Position numbers and translations under genes: made by a program. The notes under the pieces were generated by a model. It was not told where the DNA came from. It did not search any database and saw only the letters and a program-made list of their open reading frames with translations. This document shows positions 23,791 through 34,026 of a stretch of 64,000 bases of DNA, in pieces. Position 1 is the first letter of the stretch, and each line of letters begins with the position of its first letter. Location: positions 30,661,815 through 30,725,814 of the forward strand of contig OZ024794.1 in assembly GCA_964017045.1 (NCBI GenBank), given 5' to 3'. This DNA is from Omphiscola glabra (Eukaryota > Mollusca > Gastropoda > Lymnaeidae).

Positions 23791-25598
23791 CCTGCTTAGG
23801 TATATAACTGACTGAGTTCTGCTTTGAGAAGAACAATTTGTGTTAAGATCACTATCATGCACTGTGAAAAGTGGTTAAGAAGCCCTGTCTTGATTGACTC
23901 CAATCAAAGAAATGTATTCCGTGATTATAAAAGTGTTGATTTAAGAGTGTTTTCAAGTTATCTTAATCTAGAAATTGAACAAATCGTATCACTTTACTAA
24001 GCCCACCTTACAGTCAACACAAATGAGCGATGTAGAAAAAGGCTACTGTTACAAATTACCTGATCATAATGATAAGTTAAAATCTGTAGTTTTGATGAAG
24101 TAAATGAATATATATTACTGAATTAATATTTTAAAGAAAATTAAATAAGGTTTAACTAAATACAAACTTTTACATTTTATTGTGTTATCTTTCTTAATGT
24201 CCTGAATATTAAAAAAAAAAGTGTGGTTTTGGGGGGGGGGGGCGCTTAATGGTGCCAAGGGGGCTCTGGTCGAAAATAATGTGAGAACCACCGGTGTAGA
24301 TTATCTGACCGGACAAAATTTTAAAACATAAATCTTAAGATGCTGAAATGTGGTGGGCAATTAGTTCATACATCAGTTGGTTTATCTTTTCCCATGCCGT
24401 GGCGAACCTAGAAGTTACTACTACTAGAAGGGACAAGTGGAAGGGGCGACTGTCCAGGTTTGACATGTTTCTAGCTCATTTATTACATTATATAAATGAT
24501 GTTTGTGTGGAACGCCACTGCCAACATGTCCATGGATATAACAAGACTCAATCCAAAATTTTCGCCTTTGACAAGTTGAATTTTGTTGCAAACGCAATTT
24601 AGTAGAGAGGCATTGTACTAAACTGTGGCATGTCTTGGTTTTTTTTGGTTCAAAAAAAAAAAAAAATTATGTTATGTAGCTTACTAAGTTCATTTTGAAG
24701 TAAAAAATGCACTTCATAATTTAAAAAAAACTTGTTTAACACCTAAACAGTCTGGTGTAATATAAATCACTAGAGCACAGGTTCCCAGGTAGTGAAGGGA
24801 TGTCTGTGGGGTCGTCACCTGAAACAATATACAGGCACTAAGAGAAATAGTAATTTTTAAAGTTTTTTTAAAAAATTTTTCTCCTTTAGTCTGAGTTACA
24901 ATTTCAATCATGGCAATTCAATCATTTCAATACGTTGATTAAAATACTGAAAATCTAGTTTTAATGTGTACACATTTCCACTAATTAAACTTATTTAAAA
25001 GCATGTTTTCAATTTATAACCGTAATGATAACTTTGCTTACATATATAAAGGTGGCCAACATTTGTAAACGCTTAAGTTTAAGAACATGTGTGTTAGAGC
25101 TACTGAGCTTAATAATTTTACCACTCCTGGCTTATACTTTTATAGCGACAATCTGTGACTTTCCAGGGAAGTCTTTTGTTAACTAAAACTTGAACCAGAT
25201 GCTGAGAAGCCAGGACAGCAAGCCTAGTGGACACCATGTGAGAGGGAAGGTGGTGGCATTTCAGTACATATGCTGGGGGATGGGGAGGTGTTCAATACTA
25301 GCACTTATCCTAGGTTTTGGCAACAAAGCAGCACAATTTCTCAAAGGATATTGATCCTTTTGTTTGTTCATAGCATCAGTGCATCAAAATTTTAAACAAA
25401 TGAGTTGTATGAACAAAAAATCACCACCAAAATAATTCCTTTTATTGGGGGTGTGGCCTGTTTCATGAGACAGGAAAAGTGATTTTACCATCAACCAAAC
25501 TTTACCAGGATTCAAAGTGATTGCAGAAGGATTGTTCAGACACCCACAAAATTTCAATAATTCCCCAATAAAATTTTCAACCTTAAAGTTTAGTTTTA

Positions 25599-25771
25599 GG
25601 GTCGGTTCACACGATCAAATTTTCCTTCAAGCATTTGATGCAATCCGTGTATGAAGCCTTGTCATAACTTTCAAATTACTATTTGATGAAATTTCCCAAA
25701 AAAGAAACCACGCACAAAATAGTGAGTTCATACAACAAATTGACGCAAAATTTGATAGTGTGAACTGACGC
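25599..25771. mobile_element. GGTTCACAC MITE, third copy
   Basis: The left terminus is AGGGTCGGTTCACACGATC. The right terminus read inward is AGCGTCAGTTCACACTATC. The body matches the copies at 20172-20556, including GAAACCACGCACAAAATAGT. Flanks are TAGTTTT and TAGTTTG, which may be a short decayed duplication. The superfamily is unassigned. Confidence 0.75.
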
Positions 25772-26482
25772 TTAGTTTGAGTACCTATTCAAATAAACAC
25801 CTGATTCAAAGAGTTTTACGGTTTTTCAACTTACTACTTAGAACTAAAAGGTTTCATGGTCAATACCGATAAATTTGTCTTAATAACAAAATCCAATTTA
25901 TTGTCAAAGTTTCATTTCTAATCTCCAGAAATCTATCACTATCCCAGAAAACATTTAAACTAAATATTTAGAAAGTATCAATAAAAACAAGATTTTAAAG
26001 GCACCTTAAAAATTTAAACAGAGTGCCTGTTTTTATGACATCAGCATTGATTCAACAAAAAATTAATGAACAAAAAAAATCCCCACTATTTGTTTTATAC
26101 ATTTTTAATCCTTTATATTTTTTGTAGAAAATGACGTTTAATAACCAAGAGAGATTAATGAAGTAATTGCATTTTTAAACTAACAAAATAGCAACAACAA
26201 CAAAAAAAAAAAAAAGGCATAATCAATTAATTCAAATGGTAAGTTTAAAAAAAATTCCATTAAAAAAAATATAAAAATGAATTTAAAAAATTTATGAAGG
26301 GGAAGTAATAAAAATAATGTCAGGTTAATATACAAGGGACAGTTACGTTATCTTGGTCAATTATCAATCTTAGATTATATTTACACTCTATTTATGTTAA
26401 CATTTCTATGATTCACTATGAAGAGCAAGAAATTCAACCATTGGTCAACACTGAAGTAAATCCAAACTGAGCTATCAAACAA

Positions 26483-26701
26483 TTAGGCATGTCTTAATTT
26501 TGTGGTTTTCTTCTTGGACGCACCGGTCTCCACCTTCTTTTTGTGATTGGACAGGGTCTTATTCATGTTCTTGTATTTCTGCTGGTCATTTTTACTCATT
26601 GCGATCTTGTCACGGCAGCCCGACCCACCTTCCCAATGAGCTGACCTTATTTTGGTGAGATGCTGCTTGCAAGCAATGCAGGGTCTTGAGCCAGAGTAAT
26701 T
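26483..26701 (-). CDS. CCCH/CHY gene, terminal exon
   Basis: The acceptor is GTGTATACAG, phase 0. It contains the last CHY ligands (SRPCIACKQHL and SGC) and a Lys-rich tail ending at the stop 26485-26483. No convincing polyadenylation hexamer was found close downstream. Confidence 0.9.
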   Translation of the reverse strand, partial: NYSGSRPCIACKQHLTKIRSAHWEGGSGCRDKIAMSKNDQQKYKNMNKTLSNHKKKVETGASKKKTTKLRHA

Positions 26702-29700
26702 CTGTATACACACAATCATTCTATTAGCTTTGATTTTTAGCATTTTCAAATAGGTCACTTTTAAAATGCACCAAGAATAAATTTGCAGTAAAAGATATAG
26801 TTTTAAAAAAATTAAAACATTAAAATATATAAAGTTTAGGTTTAGAATTGATCTAATGGAACTTAAACTGATTTACAAGAAAATGAAAAAAAAAACTAAC
26901 CTGTTCCTTGCAGCAGTGTCCACAGATCATTCTGGTAGCCAGTATCATCTCATGATCCTCTTTCTTATCATGGCAAACATCACATGGGTATGCCTTCCCA
27001 CAACAAGGAAATCTCAACCAGCGGTAACTGTGCTTATAGTGCTTGCAAGTTCCAAACTCTGGAAGTGGGCAGCCCTCTCGAATGGCTGGATCCTTGGGTG
27101 GCTTTTTAGTTTTGGTTGAAGGAACTTCAACTACTTTATTTGCTGATTACAGAAAATTTACTGAGATAACATGAACTGAATCCAAACATAAAACTAAATT
27201 AGTATCCTTAGTACTATGTTCTTATACTTAAAAATTGTAAGATGTTTAGTTATTTAACCTCTTGAAAATTTGAAGATAAAAAAAATGTTTTAATATTTTT
27301 TTCATTACTAAATACATAACTAGTGAATAAAAGCTTTGGAAATTAAAAGTAAGTTATTTAAAATGTGAAAAAATTTCCAAATTTCATTCATTAACCTTTT
27401 ACCAAGCTGACAAGGTTTAAACATGTATTGAAACTCACTTGTGTCAATTCCTGATGGGACAAATTGGGAAAATTTAACAGACTCGGTTGCTAGTTTGAAT
27501 CTGGCATTACAGGCCTGGCACCATCCATCAATCATTTGTCCTGTGACGAGCCCCTGTGGAAAAAAAAATACAATAACCTAATCAGATGTTTGCAATAAAA
27601 TAAATTGTCTTTTGGATTTTTATTTCACCGGTGTCCAATGAAACAAACATAAAAAAGTTTGAAAAACTAATTTAAATCTGCTTTACTCACATTGATTCTT
27701 GTTGGCTTGCTACAACCCAAGCAAGTGACAACTAGTCTACAGTCTTGGAAAATTAAATCAAAAGCCTGGCATCCATCCACATCCAGATAACCAACCACTG
27801 ATGAAAACTGATGGATCAGTGCGGGGCGGTAGTTAACAAACTGGTTCTGGTTGCACTTCTCGCACCTGAGGGACATCACCTTGTTCTGGGGCACATGCAG
27901 TTCAGAATGACTCTTGCACCTCTGGCACTGAAGGATAAGTTTCAGAGTCTCAAACATAAGGGCAGAAGCATTTTCCCTGAGCTGCAGGTGCTGCAGGGCT
28001 AACTCTGTACCCTTTTTATCTGGGTCAAGACTCAGTGAAACATTCCCCCTTGCATCATTATTTTCATCTGTTGAGCTTTCATCACTGGAGTCATCTTCCT
28101 CCTCACTGGAATCATCTTCGTCGCCACTGCCTCTTTCTCTCTGCTCACTCTCTGACAGGGTGTGTTCATGTTCTTCACTTGATTCACTTTTGGTGCGGAA
28201 TCTGTCCTTCAACCTATTGGCTGGTATGAATTCAAACCCAGCAGCCTTGGCTAAAAGCTCTCGTTTCAGCTGAAAATAAAAAATAGTAACCATGTTGTTA
28301 TTCTTACTAACCAACAAATGTTGCATTTAAAGACAAGCAAAAAATACAAAATACCATTCCGTACTTCAAAGAATTTTTCAATAGAAAAATGGGAGTAACC
28401 TTTTAAGATTATTTTGTCCTAAAACTAATTACCTGTTGAAGAGCTTCTGTTGTAATATCTTCAATATTTCTGTCCAACCAGCGGAGAAATGGCCTAAAAA
28501 TTAGCTCAACTTTACCAGCTGAAGACAGTTGTTCCTTTTTATCCTCAAGCCATTCCTTAATACTTATTTCTACATATCTGATGCAGATAAAAAAAATGAG
28601 AACAGTTAATATGTTGTTTCAATCCTCTGTTTTCTTAATAGAAAGTTAATTAGACCATAATTTCAACAAAATAAAATAACCAAAAAAGTAACAAACTATA
28701 TTTTCCTCAAAGTCATTATAGAAGTTTAACATGGAAAAAAAAAAACCCAGATGTCTGCTGTTGTTTTAAAGTGGCATGAGTAAAGTATTATAATTAAGGT
28801 ACTCTAAGCTACTTTTGTCATTGTTTTAAGAAAATAATTCTAATGTACCTTCTAACTGTTTCTGGCAAATCCTGGTCAACAGGAAGAGTGATAGTCATCA
28901 ACTGATTAGAAAGAATAAATAAGATTTTTAATACAAAGACCACACATAATGCAATAATATTTTTTATTAAAAAAAAAAGGAATTTCTTGAGCTTCAAATA
29001 GGCCTCTCTTATCATCTATGCACAGTACTTTATGCACATATTCTTTGTGTGTTCTTGAGAAATTGTGTTTTTCTGAACAACAAACAGTAAGTATAAAACT
29101 GTCATTAAAAGAATGATTTCAATATTATTTTTCTGTTTGAAAAATATAGTCAATACTTTTTTTTTTTTTTGTCAATACCTTTTTTGTGGAGCTAATAAAC
29201 TTTGTACCTTTTTTGGATAATCTTCTGGCACCCCAAAAAGCAGCTCAAAAACAGAAACATCAAATGGCTGAAAATGAAAGAATACAAACAGAAATAACAC
29301 ATTTTATACATTAAACATTTTTTCAATAATACTACCATATTTTAATGTGATGGATTGAGTTTTATATAAAAAGGCTTTTTCCTTAGTACAAATAAAAAAA
29401 ACAACAAGGCGGTCCAGACTAAGATTTTTCATTCTTCATAAAAAAATTAAGTAAAAATTATTAAGCTTATAAATAAAATGTGTCTAACTGCTCACCCAGT
29501 CTGGATCTGTTGGAGAAAAGCTTAACCTTGCTGTCCATTTGTCTCCATCATTTATAGAAATCTTATCTTTTGGAAATCGCTTCCTGATTGCGTTTATTTC
29601 CATCTCTCGCACATTAGCCAATCCGACATCTTCTAACTCACTATATGTGAAAATCTGTTTAAGACCAAGGGGCCTTGAGATGATCCTTCTTTTAGATTCA

Positions 29701-31405
29701 TATTGCGGTCTGTCATTCGATATAATCTGCTGATTATCATTCCTAACACCCCTTTGGTTCCTTGTTGGTTCCTGTGATTTTGATTTGTCATTGTGACCTT
29801 TTCTAAATACCTCTCTTCTGTAATGATTATTCTCTGTGTTAGAGTCATTTTCAGATTTCAAATCTGAAAGATGCTTAAACCTGCAGCGGTCCCCACGCCA
29901 ACATCGACCGGAGAGAAAGTATGGGCAAATCTTTTGGTTCTTATCCTCTGGCCAGACATTCTTGGAGCTGGTTCTCTTAGGGGGATTTTGAGACCCTTGC
30001 CCAGTCACAAGAGCTGGAATTTCATTAACATTAGGAACTGTCTCATCATTTACACATTCTGGAACATTTTGCACCTTGTCTTGTCTGAAGCGAGGAGCAA
30101 CTTCATGTTCCTTCCTCTGTCTCTGCCTTGATCCATTATTTCGCTTATCATCATACTTTGGTAGCTGGTGGGAAAATCTGCAATCATTTCCATATCTACA
30201 GTTTCTATAAAAAGCAAAGTAGTGGCAAAGAGGCTTGCGACCGGATTTATTGTTTGAGGCTCTACTTATAGCTGCATTTTCCTTTATATACTTATTCTCT
30301 GTTTCACTTGTGGGTTGTGTTGAAATCTCAGTGTTTTTCTCATCCAGGTGGTCTCTGCTTATTGACGTTTCATTTTCGTTCAAGCAACAGGCTATTTCAG
30401 ATTCTGGGTTAGACTCTTTAAAAGCTGGCACAGGTGAAGCTTGGTCTTTTAACAATTCTTCATGATTAATTTTTGTTTCCAAGGATGGAGGTCTATCACT
30501 GGAATGGGCGTACCTACAATGTTTACCAAACCTGCATGTTTTATTCAAATGATAAAACTTGCAAATAGGTAAGGACATTAGATGAGAAGAGCTGCTAAAA
30601 ATATCTGATTGACTCTCCAACTTAGAAAGGTTTCCTTCAAAAGGATTCAATGTGTAGCAAAGCAGATTTGTTACAGAAAACCTTTGCTTATGAAAATCTA
30701 GGAGATTAATTCCTTGTCTTTTAAAGCACAAAACAATTTCAGCTAATGTAATATCTGGGTTACTGTTCCTTAATATTCTGTCTGAAAGTAAAGTGAATGG
30801 TTGAAATAAGTTTAATGCAAGCTTAGTTCACTGCATAATATATAATAAAATTACTTGTACTAAATAAGCCCCTTGCCCTTATTATTTCATAACTAATGAA
30901 TGGTCAAATAGGAAGCAATACGATTTCTATTTCTAAGACTAAGAATTAATAATTATTATTTTCATTGTTTTCTTTGAAACATGAATATAGTAAAAATGAA
31001 TTGGGTGTGGCTACAAATGTCAATGTCGGTTTTCCCAAACTCATCAAACTGTGATAATAATAAGTTAATTATTAATAATAAAAATAAGCTTAAATTAACA
31101 ACTAATTTAATTAATTGCAAATGGCAGCCCCCATCCATGGCCATTGAGGAGTGTTCATGTCATAATATTTTCATGTCATGTGATATATTATTAATATTAT
31201 ATATGTGAAGAGAGTTTCTTATTTATATAATAATTAATAGTTGTTATCTCAATTTAAGGACATTTATGATTTGTAATTTGAATCTTTCAGCACCTTTCAC
31301 ACATCTTCAGGCCTACTCACCGAAATCTGAATAAATTTCAGTTATGAAGGTTGCTTGGAGATGCTGAGCTGACAGCACTTTCTGGTTGTGGTTACTTTTG
31401 TAACT
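26483..31405 (-). CDS. CCCH and CHY zinc-finger protein with RWD-like region
   Basis: Exons in transcript order are 31405-31321 (partial), 30781-29496, 29267-29208, 28901-28849, 28577-28433, 28269-27691, 27553-27439, 27142-26901 and 26701-26483. All junctions are GT-AG and phases agree throughout. The first in-frame ATG is at 30578, giving 831 residues. The frame is open further upstream with protein-like sequence, so the true start may lie in an unseen exon. Counting from that Met, CCCH fingers are at 6-25, 118-137 and 228-246. An RWD-like stretch follows at about 350-400, then a Glu/Ser-rich acidic linker at about 470-515. CxxC pairs of zinc-ribbon type occur at about 560-655. A CHY finger occupies about 703-790, with CKHY, RFPCCGKAYPCDVCH, ICGHC and the final CIAC pair. 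CCCH fingers usually bind RNA, and CHY domains bind several zinc ions in redox or ubiquitin-linked proteins. The function here is unknown. Confidence 0.85.
26901..27142 (-). CDS. CCCH/CHY gene exon: CHY zinc-finger core
   Basis: The phase 1 acceptor is TTCTGTAATCAG and the donor GGAACAG|GTTAGT. The exon carries the CHY signature in order: GTCKHYKHSYRWLRFPCCG, AYPCDVCHDKKEDHEM, ATRMICGHCCKEQ. All expected Cys and His ligands in this part are present. Confidence 0.95.
27439..27553 (-). CDS. CCCH/CHY gene, 115-nt exon with a further CxxC
   Basis: It encodes GLVTGQMIDGWCQAC and onward, supplying the partner of the last CxxC pair in the preceding exon. It ends in phase 1 at ACAA|GTGAGT. Confidence 0.85.
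27691..28269 (-). CDS. CCCH/CHY gene exon: acidic linker and CxxC ribbons
   Basis: 579 nt, phase 0 at both ends. The exon opens with LKRELLAKAAGFEFIPA, passes a stretch of about 45 residues dominated by Glu, Asp and Ser, and then has CQRC, CEKC and CLGC pairs. The acceptor is TTTTATTTTCAG and the donor ATCAAT|GTGAGT. Confidence 0.9.
28433..28577 (-). CDS. CCCH/CHY gene, 145-nt exon
   Basis: It begins with one base completing Arg, then YVEISIKEWLEDKKEQL and a Trp/Leu-rich helical segment ending ITTEALQQ. The donor is CAACAG|GTAATT. No long frame displays this exon on its own; it was found by following splice phase. Confidence 0.85.
28849..28901 (-). CDS. CCCH/CHY gene, 53-nt exon
   Basis: It encodes LMTITLPVDQDLPETVRR and ends in phase 2 at AGAAG|GTACAT. 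The acceptor is TTTCTAATCAG. The split Arg codon is completed by the next exon. Confidence 0.8.
29208..29267 (-). CDS. CCCH/CHY gene, 60-nt exon in the RWD-like region
   Basis: Phase 0 at both ends, encoding PFDVSVFELLFGVPEDYPKK. The PEDYP turn is the kind of motif seen in RWD and UBC-like folds. The acceptor is CATTTTCAG and the donor AAAAAG|GTACAA. Confidence 0.8.
29496..30781 (-). CDS. Large exon of the CCCH/CHY gene: three CCCH fingers
   Basis: The acceptor ACTTTCAG precedes 30781 and the donor GACTGG|GTGAG ends it at 29496. Finger 1 and finger 2 have spacing C-x8-C-x5-C-x3-H; finger 3 has C-x7-C-x5-C-x3-H. Polar, Asn/Lys/Arg-rich linkers separate them. The exon ends in the sequence LSFSPTDPDW, which begins the RWD-like region. 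Confidence 0.9.
31321..31405 (-). CDS. Upstream exon of the CCCH/CHY gene (5' boundary unresolved)
   Basis: The donor TTTCG|GTGAGT lies at 31320. The frame that joins the next exon in phase 1 is open back to a TGA at 31408-31406. It encodes a helical-looking stretch (VLSAQHLQATFITEIYSDF) but contains no ATG. Possible internal acceptors are CCACAACCAG and GCTGTCAG. Either a further 5' exon supplies the start, or this is 5' UTR that happens to be open. Confidence 0.5.
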
Positions 31406-31695
31406 TCAGACTTTAACCTCAACTGTCTATACTAAGTAAAAGTATTATTAATTAATTATTATTAATTATTAAATACGACTATGATATGTATGATCCTAAA
31501 CTACAAATTGTTAGCAGGGACCACCCTCTACTAACAGTATTAAGTTAAATTTCAAGTAACAACCTTTTATACTTTTTAAATGGATTAACAGTATATGGCT
31601 TCGTGTGATTGCACCACTGGAAGAAATGTGATGGGTCAAAGTTTAAGAATTTTGACTGTTGCTAAAAATATTGAGAACAAACAAGTTGTGCAATA

Positions 31696-31703
31696 CCGGA
31701 AGT
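31696..31703 (-). promoter_or_regulatory. Possible ETS-type site near the CCCH/CHY gene 5' end
   Basis: CCGGAAGT is an ETS-family consensus often found within a few tens of bases of animal housekeeping promoters. It lies about 290 bp upstream of the first recognisable exon. There is no TATA box. It is a single motif and the position is only suggestive. Confidence 0.25.
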
Positions 31704-31941
31704 CTCGTTGAAAATTAAAATGTATCACTAGGAATTTTAAAGAAAATAAAACATTTACATTTTTAAAAAATTACTTTTAACATGGTATAAAAACACAGAT
31801 TTGGCATTTAGAATTTTTATTAACAACATTAATATTTAAGTTTCCCATTTTATACTGTGGATCCCATATCGGAGACAAATACGTGATAATTAGGGGAATG
31901 GGATAGAAAACCAGCATAAAAAGCCCATTATAGTCCTAGAG

Positions 31942-33137
31942 GCGTGACGACCCCCCCCCCCCCCGGGCGGGCCCATGTCAATGTTTTGAATAAAAAGTAA
32001 CTCCTTAAAAGTGCCGCCTGGGTTGGACCACCAACTCTGCCCTCCCCCATTTATTCTTATGTCATTACATGTTTTGGAACAACATTGTTGTTTAAAACAT
32101 AAATATTAATAAAAAAAAAAAAAGATTAATAAACATGATTACAGAACTTTCAAATCCAAGTTCATTATTTTTTTCCATTGTCCATTGCAATATAGAGTGA
32201 CGTAATAAAGGCACTGCTTAGCCAGCTAAAATAAAGAAATTATTTAATAATTCAAAGTGAAGTAAATCTCACTGATTAAAAAAAAAAAGGTCAAATGTCA
32301 GGACCATTTTGACATAATTTTCTGAGTAGTCGTTCTTACATTTCTCCCAGGGCTCCCCTGCCCCTTTTAGCCATCTGTTTTTATAACTCCAAATGTCGCA
32401 TAAGAGATGGAATCGGTGGGCCGTCGAGCGTGAGCTCTTAATGCCCCCCCCCCCCGGCGCTCCCCCACACAAACCAGAGCACTGAAGGACTTAACCCGAC
32501 TCCAGCCCGTGCGGGAGGGCGCCGGGAACCTCCCCCTTGACCTAGGGGAGGCCCGGTCGACCGAGGACGCTGCGTTTAAAGCGTCCGCAGTTAACTCTCA
32601 GTTACCAACCCCCACCGCCCAAGGAGTCTTTCGGTCGGGACGTTGGTAGTGGCGGGACGAAACGGTTGCCTAGGGGCGGCTTTCTCACGGCCGCGTAGTT
32701 AAAATCATCGGCATGGGTTTTTGAGGGCCACCCAAGCCTCATACCCATTAACAGCAACTAGTAATCATGTTAGTGGCAGCTCCCGTTGCGTTGGGAGTCA
32801 TGCGTTTGGCCGGGGTTTTTTAGCTTCGGGTGGACAAGTCCCCCCTACTAGTCCGCCACGCCGCGAAGAGGCAAAACCCCATGTGGACGCCCCCGAATTT
32901 CTTCGAGGACGCGGTCGCTTACGCAACCCAGGTTTTTATAACTAAAGAGGTCGTTTAAAACAAACACATAACATTCTATTGGCACGGATTTCCCTTGTGC
33001 CCATATAAAAATGAGGCCAGTTTCTTTCGCCCCCACCATATAGGGCCCCCACCATATAGGCCTACCTGCAGGGTCATATAGAGTAGCGGTGCGATGACAT
33101 ACAGCCCGACCCTTAGTCAATTTTACAAGGACAAGAG
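31942..33137. repeat. GC-rich repeat region
   Basis: It contains C runs (about 31951-31964 and 32444-32455) and a block of about 500 bp (32450-32950) far richer in G+C than its surroundings. The word GGGACGAAACGGTTGCCTAG (32655) recurs with one change at about 44849, so part of the block is a dispersed repeat. No gene was recognised. Confidence 0.4.
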
Positions 33138-33468
33138 CAGTGTTTCCCAAACTTTTAAGTTTTGCGGACTAGTGGATAAGTGTCTCAGTGGACCAAGGAC
33201 CAAACTGCTAGATTTATTAATTATTTTTAAATCCTTTTTTTTTTTATTAGACACTAAATTAAATACATCATACAAATATTCATTAAAAATCCCGAATCAG
33301 CCATCGCGAGAGCAGTCTACTCTATTAACTGTTAACATCCAAACGCCAGCCATTATACGCTTATGTATGTAGCTTTTTATCCAGTTTCTTGTCTCATATT
33401 GTACGGACCGGCAAGGTAAGGCCCGCGGACCGCTGTCAGTCCCCGGACGACCATTTTGGAAAACACTG
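33138..33468. mobile_element. hAT-like MITE (CAGTGTTTCCCAAA type)
   Basis: The left end is CAGTGTTTCCCAAACTTTT and the right end read inward is CAGTGTTTTCCAAAATGG. GCGGAC and its inverse lie just inside both ends (TTGCGGACTAGTGG, CCGCGGACCGCTG). The flanks GACAAGAG and TTTAAGAG share five bases. Non-coding. Confidence 0.6.
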
Positions 33469-33789
33469 ATTTAAGAGGACATTTTGCTAGGATATGCCTA
33501 CTCACCTGAAACATTTTTAAATTATGGAATTTTTAAGTTAAAACCCATGCCCTGTTCAGATACGTATAACCTATCCTTTACGTCATTTTTGCCCCGTGTA
33601 TCCACCACTGGGGACAATAATATAACTTTAAAAAACACATACTTTAACAATTTGATGGTGACTTTTAAATTCTGGATTAGAGAATATGATGATAAAATGG
33701 TATCTTAAAGTTGAGGGTTTTTAAGGATCGAGTGTGGGATATGTAAGATGGGGCAGGGTCGTCTTTATAGCAGCGGGGGCAAGGTAATA

Positions 33790-33935
33790 CACTGATGCCC
33801 CCTAGAGGCGTGAGGTTTCCTAGAGAATCAGGCCCCCTAGAGGCATGAGGCACCTTAGAGGCGTGAAGCCCTTTAGAGGCCCCCTAGAGACGTGAGGTTC
33901 TCTAGAAGCATGAGGCCCCCCCTAGAGGCGTGAGG
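33790..33935 (+). repeat. Short tandem repeat, CCTAGAGGCGTGAGG type
   Basis: Roughly seven imperfect units of 15-25 bp contain CTAGAGGCRTGAGGCC. A similar word (CTAGAGGCGTGACG) also occurs at about 31938. Confidence 0.7.
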
Positions 33936-34026
33936 CCCTGGGCAATTGCCCAGTGTGCCCATGCCTCAAGACGGCACCGAGAGGGCCGCCCTGGAGAAAC
34001 AATAAGGCCCAATGAGAAGGGACAGG

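Noticed and set aside
32721..33150. Open frames on both strands through the GC-rich block
   Set aside because: Fewer stops are expected in GC-rich sequence. No domain, and the block is repetitive.
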